Translations under genes and position numbers: made by a program | The notes under the pieces: model-generated | Database searches by the model: none | What the model saw: the letters and a program-made list of their open reading frames with translations, nothing else | Told to the model about the DNA's origin: nothing | Shown here: positions 1 through 5,502 of the stretch, one piece after another | Position numbering within the stretch: the stretch's first letter is position 1 | Layout of the letters: the number at the start of each line of letters is the position of its first letter | Source: a bacterium | Lineage (GTDB): Bacteria; Pseudomonadota; Alphaproteobacteria; Rhizobiales; Xanthobacteraceae | Length of the DNA stretch: 5,502 nt | Direction of reading: 5' to 3' | Assembly (NCBI GenBank): GCA_029946075.1 | Contig: JAQSDT010000213.1 | Coordinates: 1-5,502 of the forward strand

Positions 1-3000
1 TTCGAGATGCCCGACGGCGTCAACGTGTCGTCGGTGCTGAACGAGCAGAAGCTGACGCTGCAGTTCAACAACGTCCTGAACTTCGATCTCGCCGACGCCA
101 AGGTGGCGGCGCCGCCGAACGTCGCCTCGATCACCCAGCGCAGCGACGTCGAATCCTCCGCGGTCGAGATCGTGCTGATCGGCGAAGTCGACGTGCATTC
201 CTTCCGCGAGGAAAAGAACTACGTCATCGATGTCGCCTTCCAGCAGGCGGACAAGACCGCGGACGCGCCTGCGCCGGCCAAGCCCGCAACTCCGCTGAAA
301 CTGGCCCGCGACAAGGCCGTCAGCCCGATCCCGGCGCCGCCGCCATTGGTTGAGCCCGGGAAGGTCACCTCGGAGACGATCGCCGAGCAGGCCAGGATCG
401 AGATCAAGCCCGGGCAGGACAGCAAGACACCGCAAGCCGCCGAGGCCGCGCCGCGGGCGTCGCCGACCGCAAAGGAGATTACGACACCGGCTGCCGACAA
501 GGTCGCTCTGCCCGCCGAAGACACTGTTCCGCCCGCGGAGAAGATGGCGCCGGTCGCGGAGAAGGCGGAAGCGGCACCCGAAAAACCGATGCCGCCGATG
601 GAAGCTGCGAAAGCGCCGCCACCGGTCGAGCCCGTACCAGTGACGGAAGCGCCGAAGCCCGCTGTGCCCCAGAAGGCCGCTGCGGCGGAAGCGCCGAAGA
701 AAACCGCGCCGGCCACCCCTGTCGCCGCGCCGGAAACTGTGCCGAAGGAAAAGGGCGGCACCGTCGATGCCCGCCGCGACAGCGACGGCCTGCGCGTCAC
801 CTTTACTTTTGCGGCGCCGACTCCGGCAGCGCTGTTCCGCCGTGCCGATACGGTGTGGCTGTTCTTCGACGAACCCCGGCCGATCGACGTCGAGGGTATC
901 CGCGCCAAGGCTGGCGCCATCATCAGCGACGTCACGCGGATGCAGCTGGAGAAGGGGCAGGCGATCCGGCTGCGCCTCAACCGGCCGCAGATGCCCTCGC
1001 TCGAAAGCGAAGGCCGCTCCAACGGCAGCGAATGGACCCTGACTTTCGCCGACCGCGTGCAGGCCTCGCCGCTGCCGCTGATGGTGCTGCGAAACATCAC
1101 CGATCCCGCGCTCGCCAATGTCAGCGTGCCGCTCGCCAATCCCGGCCTGATGCACCGCCTGGTCGATCCGGACGCGGGCGATACGCTGATCGTGGTGACC
1201 GCACCGCCGCCGACCCGCGGCCTCATCAAGCGGCAGGATTTCGTCGAACTGTCGTTGCTGGAATCCGTCCACGGCGTGGTGGCCCAGCCGAACTCCGAGG
1301 ACGTCAAGGCGGAGGTCGGCTCCGACAAGGTGATGCTGGGACGGCCGGGCGGATTGACGCTGTCATCGGCCGACGTCACCGCCGAGCGCGCTACCGCCGC
1401 CGTGCGTCCGCTGTTCGACATCAACGAGTGGCGCAAGAACCGCGACGAGAAGTTCTTCCCGCGGCTGGATGCGTTGATCGAAACGGCGGCCAACGCGCCG
1501 CCGGAGCAGAAGAACGACACCCGTCTCGATCTCGCCAATTTCTACATGTCGCGCGGGATGTACCAGGAAGCGCGCGGCGTCACCAATCTCATTCTCTCCG
1601 AGAGCAACCAGGGCGCTGAACCGGCCGGTGTGCTGATGGTGAACGCCGTCGCCAGCATCCTGATCGGCCATCCCGAGCGGGCGCTGAAGGCTCTCGCCAA
1701 TCCCGCCATCGGCAACGGCTACGATTCCCAGTTGTGGAAGGGCTTTGCCTTTGCCCGTCAGGAGAAATGGGCTGACGCGCGCGAAAAATTCAAGAACGCC
1801 GAATTCTCGATCGCAACGCTGCCGCTGGAACTGCAGCGTATCGTGACGGCGGACGCGATGCGGGCGTCGATCGAGGTGAAGGACTATGCCGGCGCGGCGC
1901 GGCGGCGCAGCGAGCTCGACGTGCTCGGCGTTCCCCCCGAAATGAAGCCGGAGATCACGCTGCTGCGCGGCCGGCTGGCCGAGGCGCTGGGTCACGACAA
2001 GGACGCGCTCGACGCCTACAAGTTCGCGGCCAATTCGGCCGACCGGCAGGCCTCAGCCGAGGCCGTGCTGCAGGCGGTACTGCTGCGCAAGAAGCGCGGC
2101 GAGATCGGCCAGGACGAGCTGCTGCGCGAGCTGGAGACCTTGTCGGCGATCTGGCGCGGCGACGGCATCGAAGTGAAGACGCTGACCCGGCTGGCGCAGC
2201 TCTACGCCGACACCGGCCGTTACAGCGAGGCGTTCGCCGCCAACAGGACCGCAACGCGCTTGCACCCCAATTCCGAGCTGGCGCGGCAAGGTCAGGATGC
2301 GGCGTCGACGTTGTTCGCGCAGCTCTATCTCAGCCCCAAGGGCGAAGACATGAAGCCGGTCGAGGCGCTGGCGATGTTCTACGACAATCGCGAATTGACG
2401 CCGATCGGCCGGCGCGGCGACGAGATGATCCGGCGGCTTGCCGACCGGCTGTCCTCGATCGACCTGCTCGACCAGGCCGCCGAACTCTTGCAGTACCAGG
2501 TCGACAAGCGGCTGGAGGGGGCCGCCCGTGCACAGGTGGCGGCGCGTCTGGCCATGGTGTATCTGACCAACCGCAAGCCGGACCGGGCGATCGGGGCGCT
2601 GCGCACGACACGAATCTCCGATCTCTCCGGCGAACTGCGGCAGCAGCGGCTGCTGCTGGAAGCGCGCGCGCAGAGCGATGTCGGCCGTCACGATCTTGCC
2701 CTCGACATTGTCGCCAATATCAGCGGCCGCGAGGCGATCCGGCTGCGTTCCGACATCTACTGGGCGTCGCGGCAATGGCGCGAGGCGTCGGAGCAGATCG
2801 AACTCTATTACGGCGATCGCTGGCGCGACTTCAAACCGCTGAATACGGCCGAGAAGGGCGACATGATCCGCGCCGTGGTCGGCTATGCCCTGGCCGAGGA
2901 CGCGATCGGGCTGGCGCGCTTCCGCGAGAAATACGCGCCCCTGATGTCTGGCGATGCCGACCGGCAGGCCTTCGAGCTGGCCAGCAAGCCGGCTTCCTCC

Positions 3001-3180
3001 AACAGCGCCGAATTCGCCCTGATCGCCAAGATGGCGGCCAGCGTCGACACGCTGGACGGCTTCATCCGCGAAATGAAGACCCGCTTCCCGGACGCCACCG
3101 CCCGCGCGCCGATCACGCCGGACATGGCTACCGGCACCTTGCCCGCCATCGCCGGCAAGCAGGCCAGCTCGAAGCCGTAA
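1..3180 (+). CDS. Large tetratricopeptide-repeat envelope-type protein, 5' partial
   Basis: The frame is open from the first base and ends at TAA 3178-3180, giving about 1059 visible residues. The ATG at 7-9 lies inside a beta-rich domain, so the true start and any signal peptide are upstream. Numbering from that Met: residues 1-80 form a beta-rich module; 82-250 are a Pro/Ala/Lys/Glu-rich linker; 251-350 are a second beta-rich module (RVTFTF, DTVWLFFDEP, AIRLRL, WTLTF); 355-455 contain more beta segments ending in RPGGLTLS. From about 504 to 935 there are degenerate TPR-like helix pairs, for example LANFYMSRGMYQEA near 509, LAQLYADTGRYSEA near 729, LAMVYLTNRKPDRA near 848 and ARAQSDVGRHDLAL near 886. 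The C-terminal part (about 936-1030) is helical and has a DRWRDF motif. No transmembrane segment is visible. The layout matches a recalled family of large alphaproteobacterial TPR proteins of unknown function. A periplasmic or envelope scaffold role is inference from the linker and modules. The coding assignment is certain; the function is not. Confidence 0.9.
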   Translation, partial: FEMPDGVNVSSVLNEQKLTLQFNNVLNFDLADAKVAAPPNVASITQRSDVESSAVEIVLIGEVDVHSFREEKNYVIDVAFQQADKTADAPAPAKPATPLKLARDKAVSPIPAPPPLVEPGKVTSETIAEQARIEIKPGQDSKTPQAAEAAPRASPTAKEITTPAADKVALPAEDTVPPAEKMAPVAEKAEAAPEKPMPPMEAAKAPPPVEPVPVTEAPKPAVPQKAAAAEAPKKTAPATPVAAPETVPKEKGGTVDARRDSDGLRVTFTFAAPTPAALFRRADTVWLFFDEPRPIDVEGIRAKAGAIISDVTRMQLEKGQAIRLRLNRPQMPSLESEGRSNGSEWTLTFADRVQASPLPLMVLRNITDPALANVSVPLANPGLMHRLVDPDAGDTLIVVTAPPPTRGLIKRQDFVELSLLESVHGVVAQPNSEDVKAEVGSDKVMLGRPGGLTLSSADVTAERATAAVRPLFDINEWRKNRDEKFFPRLDALIETAANAPPEQKNDTRLDLANFYMSRGMYQEARGVTNLILSESNQGAEPAGVLMVNAVASILIGHPERALKALANPAIGNGYDSQLWKGFAFARQEKWADAREKFKNAEFSIATLPLELQRIVTADAMRASIEVKDYAGAARRRSELDVLGVPPEMKPEITLLRGRLAEALGHDKDALDAYKFAANSADRQASAEAVLQAVLLRKKRGEIGQDELLRELETLSAIWRGDGIEVKTLTRLAQLYADTGRYSEAFAANRTATRLHPNSELARQGQDAASTLFAQLYLSPKGEDMKPVEALAMFYDNRELTPIGRRGDEMIRRLADRLSSIDLLDQAAELLQYQVDKRLEGAARAQVAARLAMVYLTNRKPDRAIGALRTTRISDLSGELRQQRLLLEARAQSDVGRHDLALDIVANISGREAIRLRSDIYWASRQWREASEQIELYYGDRWRDFKPLNTAEKGDMIRAVVGYALAEDAIGLARFREKYAPLMSGDADRQAFELASKPASSNSAEFALIAKMAASVDTLDGFIREMKTRFPDATARAPITPDMATGTLPAIAGKQASSKP
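250..756 (+). other. Low-complexity Pro/Ala/Lys/Glu linker region within the TPR protein
   Basis: About 169 residues are dominated by Pro, Ala, Lys, Glu and Val. They contain recurring short units such as PAEK, VAEK, PEKP, EAPK and AAPE, with almost no aromatic residues. The stretch separates the two beta-rich modules. Composition like this is typical of extended, disordered spacers such as those in TonB- or TolA-type periplasm-spanning proteins. That it spans distance here is inference. Its GC-rich repetitive codons are also what produce the long spurious open frames on the opposite strand. Confidence 0.8.
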
Positions 3181-3183
3181 GGC

Positions 3184-3206
3184 GGGTCGAGGTTTGACCC
3201 ATTTTT
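3184..3206 (+). terminator. Probable rho-independent terminator of the TPR gene
   Basis: The arms GGGTC (3184-3188) and GACCC (3196-3200) can form a 5-bp stem with a 7-nt loop. One A and then five T residues (3202-3206) follow. It begins 4 bases after the TAA stop of the large gene, the expected place. The stem is short, so termination may be partial. Part of the 3' arm also reads as TTGACC, a near match to a -35 box, which offers an alternative reading. Confidence 0.55.
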
Positions 3207-3214
3207 GCCGAGTT

Positions 3215-3231
3215 GTGGCACTATCCGTGCC
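3215..3231 (+). promoter_or_regulatory. Weak sigma-54-like (-24/-12) promoter candidate, overlapping a perfect inverted repeat
   Basis: TGGCAC at 3216-3221 is followed after 5 nt by GTGC at 3227-3230. This fits the RpoN pattern TGGCAC-N5-TTGC except for one base in the -12 element. The flanking consensus positions (Y before TGGCAC, G after it, W at the end) are not matched. The -24 GG and -12 GC are present. It would start transcription near 3242, about 50 nt before the ATG of the DUF1488-like gene. The same bases form the inverted repeat GGCAC-TATCC-GTGCC (3217-3231), so a dyad operator or hairpin is an equally good reading. No upstream activator site was recognised. Confidence 0.25.
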
Positions 3232-3293
3232 GTGGGACGCCATGACCCCCGCCGTTTTGCCGCCGCCTTCAACCCCTGCGAATTCGTTGCGCC

Positions 3294-3614
3294 ATGCCAC
3301 TGATCCGGGACCAGATTGTTGGACATGACATCGAACGGCTGGCGTTCAAATTCACCATGCTCGACGGCGAGGTGAGGGTCGAATGCCAAATCAGCGATGC
3401 CGCGATGGACGAACTGGCGGGCACCTGGGGCACCGAAAGCATGGCGAGGCAGGCGCAATTCCTGACGTTTCGCGACGCCATCGAAGGCATCGCGTCCAAC
3501 ATGTTCGACCGCGCGCCGGTCGTCAAAGGCCGCGTCGTCAGGATTTTCACCAAGGACATTCCGGCACTGCCGCCGCCGGACAATTCGGCAGATTATCGCG
3601 CTATCAGCTTCTGA
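3294..3614 (+). CDS. DUF1488-like small protein
   Basis: This is a 106-residue soluble protein. Its pattern resembles DUF1488 proteins of rhizobia and other proteobacteria: an N-terminal beta hairpin (about 14-33, AFKFTMLDG then VRVECQIS), a short helix (34-42), a long helix (47-71) containing ARQAQFLTFRDAIEGIA, and a final strand (79-86, GRVVRIFTKDI). The family assignment is from memory of the pattern, and the function of DUF1488 is not known. The ATG at 3294 is the only usable upstream start, because an in-frame TGA lies at 3243-3245. No Shine-Dalgarno sequence is evident before it, so translation may be weak or rely on other features. There are no signal peptide, membrane segment or catalytic motifs. 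The last 15 residues are Pro/Asp-rich and probably disordered. Confidence 0.8.
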   Translation: MPLIRDQIVGHDIERLAFKFTMLDGEVRVECQISDAAMDELAGTWGTESMARQAQFLTFRDAIEGIASNMFDRAPVVKGRVVRIFTKDIPALPPPDNSADYRAISF

Positions 3615-3690
3615 CCGGGCGCGCCTGCGGCCTGGGTCCCCTCGACAGACGCCCGCCGAGACGGCAACCTGCAGAAACAACCAAAAGCCC

Positions 3691-3696
3691 GGGGGA
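3691..3696 (+). promoter_or_regulatory. Ribosome binding site for the 78-residue protein
   Basis: GGGGGA lies 9 nt before the ATG at 3706. It is the clearest Shine-Dalgarno-like sequence among the visible starts, and it supports both the reality and the start of the short gene downstream. Confidence 0.6.
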
Positions 3697-3705
3697 CGCC
3701 GTCAC

Positions 3706-3942
3706 ATGAGCAAGCCAGCCAAGACCGAAGCCGAACTCATCGAGATGGCGCGGGCCGAACTGAAGGCGCACGTCGATTGCCCCGATGGCATCGTGATCTC
3801 GGTGATCCCTGACGGCGATTCCTGGGAATTCCGCGCCAGCGCCGAGGAGGCCACGATCGCCAGGCCCGGTTATCCCGAATGCGTCGCCATGCTGGTGCAG
3901 ATCGGGGATCACCTCAGCAAGCAGTACGACTTCAAGGGGTGA
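3706..3942 (+). CDS. Small conserved-looking protein of unknown function (78 aa)
   Basis: The protein is acidic and soluble. It has a probable N-terminal helix (residues 7-21, TEAELIEMARAELKAH), two short strands (about 28-35, GIVISVIP, and 39-45, SWEFRAS) and a C-terminal helix (about 56-73) ending in QYDFKG. The TEAELI opening and alpha-beta-beta-alpha layout recall short uncharacterised proteins common in Bradyrhizobium-type genomes; I do not recognise a named family. A good Shine-Dalgarno sequence and typical high-GC codon use support it as a real gene. It starts 91 bp after the DUF1488-like gene with no clear terminator between, so the two may share a transcript. It has two cysteines (25 and 59) but no metal-binding arrangement. 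Function cannot be assigned. Confidence 0.75.
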   Translation: MSKPAKTEAELIEMARAELKAHVDCPDGIVISVIPDGDSWEFRASAEEATIARPGYPECVAMLVQIGDHLSKQYDFKG

Positions 3943-3943
3943 C

Positions 3944-3957
3944 GCCGCGCCCGCGGC
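3944..3957 (+). terminator. GC-only hairpin just after the 78-residue gene, possible weak terminator
   Basis: GCCGC (3944-3948) and GCGGC (3953-3957) form a 5-bp stem with a 4-nt loop starting 2 bases after the stop codon. No T-tract follows, so intrinsic termination is doubtful. It could stabilise the 3' end of the transcript or be chance in GC-rich sequence. Confidence 0.2.
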
Positions 3958-3970
3958 CAGTCCGCCGGCA

Positions 3971-3999
3971 TTAACGGCTTGCTAACCGCGTCTTCTAAC
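3971..3999 (+). promoter_or_regulatory. CtrA-like binding motif cluster upstream of the diguanylate cyclase
   Basis: TTAA at 3971-3974, seven bases, then CTAA at 3982-3985 matches the alphaproteobacterial CtrA full site TTAA-N7-TTAA at 7 of 8 fixed positions. Both half-sites are followed by C. A third copy, CTAAC, lies at 3995-3999. The three TAAC cores begin at 3972, 3983 and 3996, so the spacings are 11 and 13 bp, roughly one helical turn. The cluster sits about 80-110 bp before the cyclase start, in an otherwise GC-rich gap. Binding by CtrA is inference. Confidence 0.3.
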
Positions 4000-4004
4000 G
4001 CGGT
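3985..4004. repeat. Perfect 6-bp inverted repeat in the cyclase upstream region
   Basis: ACCGCG (3985-3990) and CGCGGT (3999-4004) are exact inverted copies separated by 8 nt. The arms overlap the second and third TAAC cores of the CtrA-like cluster. No T-run follows, so it is not a typical terminator. It could be a dyad operator for a dimeric regulator or an RNA hairpin. Confidence 0.35.
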
Positions 4005-4040
4005 CTGCACGTATTGCGGGTATTTTTGATGCCACGGGAA

Positions 4041-4066
4041 CGAAGAGCCGCTCAAGAGCTCTTTCG
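4041..4066 (+). promoter_or_regulatory. Leader hairpin adjoining the cyclase ribosome binding site
   Basis: CGAAGAGC (4041-4048) pairs with GCTCTTTCG (4058-4066) as an 8-bp stem with one bulged T and a 9-nt loop. The only Shine-Dalgarno-like bases, GGAAA at 4066-4070, start at the base of the stem and lie 10 nt before the ATG. The hairpin could limit ribosome access. It does not match a riboswitch class I know, and its effect is inference. Confidence 0.3.
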
Positions 4067-4080
4067 GAAATGCAGTTTCC

Positions 4081-5151
4081 ATGGCTGGGCTCACGGGTAT
4101 GCGCACGCTGTCTGCGAGAGGAAGCATCAAGCCGTCCGACGTGGCGCAGTCCTATGCCGTCCGTCTGATGCAGCACCTCGTGGTGCCCACTTTCGTCCTC
4201 AATCCGAAGCGCGAAGTCGTGGTCTGGAACCGGGCCTGCGAGCGGCTGACCGGCGTCAGCGCCAGCGAGGTCATCGGCACCAGAAAGCACTGGCGGGCGT
4301 TCTATCAGCAGAAGCGATTTTGCGTTGCCGATCTCGTCGCGCTGGAGCGGCCGGACCTGCTCAACAGCCTCTATCCGGAATTCACGGTCTCGGCGCACGG
4401 CCTCGGCTTCAGTGCCGAGAACTGGTGCGTGATGCCCAAGCTCGGCAACCAGCTTTATCTGACCATCGACGCGGGTCCGATCCATGACGAGGACGGCCGC
4501 CTGATCGCGGTGGTTGAAACGCTGCGCGACATGACCGACCAGAAGCGCGCGGAATCCGCGCTCAAGGCGCTGGCCAGCAGCGACGGCCTGACCGGCCTCG
4601 GCAACCGCCGTTCCTTCGACCAGGCGCTGTCGCTGGAATGGGCGCGCGCGCAGCGGACGCGTTCGCCGCTGTCGCTGCTGCTGGTCGATGTCGATCATTT
4701 CAAGCTCTACAACGACCTGCACGGCCACCAGAAGGGCGACGACTGCCTGCGCGCGGTGGCGTCGGCGATGGCGGCCGGCCTGCGGCCGGCGGATGTCGGC
4801 GCCCGCTATGGCGGCGAAGAGTTCGCCGTGCTGATGCCGGACTGCGGACCAGACGAGGCGCTCGCCGCCGGCGAGCGGCTGCGCGACACCATCGCGAGCC
4901 TCGGGCTATTGCACGGCGCGTCCGAAACCGGTCCGCTGGTGACGCTCAGCATCGGCGTCGGCACCGAGGTGCCGGTGGAAGGCATGAATTCCGATCTGCT
5001 GGTGGCGAGGGCCGACCAGGCGCTGTACGCCGCCAAACGCGGTGGCCGCGATCGCGTGCTGTCGGCGGAGCGGGCGCTGAGCAGCTTTGTCGAGAAGGCA
5101 GAAGGTGTGCCCGGCGCTGCGCGGAAGGCGCGTCGTCTCCTGGCGCGTTGA
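4081..5151 (+). CDS. PAS-GGDEF diguanylate cyclase
   Basis: This 356-residue cytoplasmic protein makes c-di-GMP from two GTP. An N-terminal PAS sensor domain (about 25-155) carries VVWNRACERLTGVSASEVIG, then HWRAFY and VADL, and closes with VETLRDMTDQKRAESAL, the usual PAS-to-output helix. The GGDEF domain (about 160-330) has DGLTGLGNRR (168-177), DVDHFKLYND (203-212), GHQKGDD, the active-site signature GGEEF (244-248) and ALYAAKRGGRD (314-324). The expected metal and nucleotide residues are present: D203, N211, D220 and E246. An RPAD inhibitory site (235-238) lies exactly five residues before GGEEF, so product inhibition is expected. There is no transmembrane segment or EAL domain. The tail (331-356) is Ala/Arg-rich. 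ATG 4081 is the first possible start after the in-frame TGA at 4027-4029, with a weak GGAAA at 10-nt spacing. The PAS ligand is unknown, and no heme or flavin residue is obvious. Confidence 0.95.
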   Translation: MAGLTGMRTLSARGSIKPSDVAQSYAVRLMQHLVVPTFVLNPKREVVVWNRACERLTGVSASEVIGTRKHWRAFYQQKRFCVADLVALERPDLLNSLYPEFTVSAHGLGFSAENWCVMPKLGNQLYLTIDAGPIHDEDGRLIAVVETLRDMTDQKRAESALKALASSDGLTGLGNRRSFDQALSLEWARAQRTRSPLSLLLVDVDHFKLYNDLHGHQKGDDCLRAVASAMAAGLRPADVGARYGGEEFAVLMPDCGPDEALAAGERLRDTIASLGLLHGASETGPLVTLSIGVGTEVPVEGMNSDLLVARADQALYAAKRGGRDRVLSAERALSSFVEKAEGVPGAARKARRLLAR

Positions 5152-5156
5152 CAGCG

Positions 5157-5502
5157 TCAGTCCGGCGCATCCGCGCGCGGCGGAAGACGCCGCATCTGAA
5201 AGCCCGTCTTGTTCTGCTCGAATCCCGCGGCAACGTAGAACGCCAGCGTCGACGGCCTTTTTGAACCTGTCATCAGCATCACCTTGTAGCAATCGGCCTG
5301 CCACGCTGCTGCCGCGGCGGCCTGCAGTATTTTCTTGCCGAAGCCGCGCCCCCTGAAGTCGGCGTGCGTGACCACGTTCTCGATCAGGCCGTAGGGCTGG
5401 CCGCCGCGCGTCAGGTTGGGAATGACGATCAGCGTACAGGAGGCAACGATGCTGCCGCCCGCGAGACCGACGAAGATCTCGCTTCCCTGAAATTTCCGCA
5501 AC
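5157..5502 (-). CDS. GNAT-family N-acetyltransferase, 5' partial (C-terminal part)
   Basis: The gene reads leftward from the window edge and ends at TGA (complement of 5157-5159). About 115 residues are visible. Numbering from the TTG at 5499-5501: strand 16-27 (GSIVASCTLIVI) leads into PNLTRGGQPYGLIENVVTHADFR, followed by the acetyl-CoA pyrophosphate-binding loop RGRGFG (50-55), a helix rich in alanine (56-68), a strand CYKVMLMTG (71-79) and the terminal LAFYVAAGFEQNKTGFQMRR. These are GNAT motifs A and B in order. GNAT proteins are usually 140-160 residues, so some 30-40 N-terminal residues lie beyond the window, and the TTG is probably not the start. The acceptor substrate cannot be told from the sequence; small-molecule amines or antibiotics and protein N-termini are all known in the superfamily. 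The gene is convergent with the cyclase. Confidence 0.92.
   Translation of the reverse strand, partial: LRKFQGSEIFVGLAGGSIVASCTLIVIPNLTRGGQPYGLIENVVTHADFRGRGFGKKILQAAAAAAWQADCYKVMLMTGSKRPSTLAFYVAAGFEQNKTGFQMRRLPPRADAPD

Noticed and set aside
219..1538. 439-codon open frame on the minus strand inside the TPR gene
   Set aside because: Its translation is low-complexity Ser/Ala/Gly/Thr without any domain, as expected when GC-rich Pro/Ala/Lys codons are read backwards. The plus-strand frame has coherent TPR and beta motifs.
3194..3226. Sigma-70 promoter using TTGACC (3194-3199) as -35
   Set aside because: No acceptable -10 hexamer lies at 16-19 bp, and the bases are better explained as part of the terminator stem.
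2053..3300. 415-codon open frame on the minus strand over the TPR C-terminal part
   Set aside because: It is rich in Arg, Gln, Gly and Ala, has no recognisable motif, and lies wholly opposite well-supported TPR coding sequence. It is a high-GC shadow frame.
2883..3680. 265-codon minus-strand open frame spanning the end of the TPR gene and the DUF1488-like gene
   Set aside because: It crosses a probable terminator and a complete plus-strand gene, and its product shows no domain structure. The plus-strand genes explain the region better.
3943..4080. c-di-GMP riboswitch in the leader of the cyclase
   Set aside because: The leader is short and I could not find the two-helix architecture or conserved bases of the GEMM classes; only simple hairpins are visible.
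3982..4728. 248-codon minus-strand frame opposite the cyclase
   Set aside because: It has no motif, and it is opposite a strongly supported PAS-GGDEF coding sequence.
4771..4790. Direct repeat of GCGGCCGGC (4771-4779 and 4782-4790)
   Set aside because: It encodes the conserved Ala/Gly-Leu-Arg-Pro-Ala segment around the I-site, and GC-rich codon choice explains the repetition.
4638..5264. 208-codon plus-strand frame overlapping the GGDEF domain
   Set aside because: The Arg/Ala-rich translation is an out-of-frame reading of the cyclase, whose own frame carries every GGDEF signature.

Overview
The window looks like ordinary chromosomal DNA from a high-GC alphaproteobacterium. A Bradyrhizobium/Rhodopseudomonas-type member of the Nitrobacteraceae fits best. 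This rests on strong G/C at third codon positions, the alphaproteobacterial style of the large TPR protein, a DUF1488-like small protein, a TTAA-type CtrA-like motif, and a GNAT sequence typical of this group. The assignment comes from recalled family resemblance, not from a search. I see no transposase, integrase, tRNA, CRISPR array, phage gene or composition break.

Layout. (1) Positions 1-3180, plus strand: the 3' part of a very large gene for an envelope-type protein. Beta-rich modules flank a long Pro/Ala/Lys/Glu linker and are followed by a tetratricopeptide-like alpha-solenoid. The N-terminus lies outside the window. (2) 3181-3293: a short gap with a probable intrinsic terminator and a weak sigma-54-like or palindromic element. 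(3) 3294-3614, plus: a DUF1488-like small protein. (4) 3706-3942, plus: a 78-residue conserved-looking protein of unknown function. (5) 3943-4080: a 138-bp regulatory gap with a CtrA-like TTAAC/CTAAC cluster and several inverted repeats. (6) 4081-5151, plus: a PAS-GGDEF diguanylate cyclase with intact active-site and inhibitory-site residues. (7) 5157-5502, minus: the C-terminal part of a GNAT acetyltransferase, convergent with the cyclase and only 5 bp from it.

How the genes relate. The genes do not form an obvious single pathway. The large TPR gene probably ends its own transcript. The two small genes may be co-transcribed (91 bp apart) or independent. The cyclase appears to have its own control region and would link an intracellular signal, sensed by PAS, to c-di-GMP output. 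If the CtrA-like site is real, the cyclase would be under cell-cycle or motility control. I find no convincing undescribed system. The points most worth checking are the duplicated beta-modules of the TPR protein, the CtrA-like cluster before the cyclase, and the two uncharacterised small proteins.
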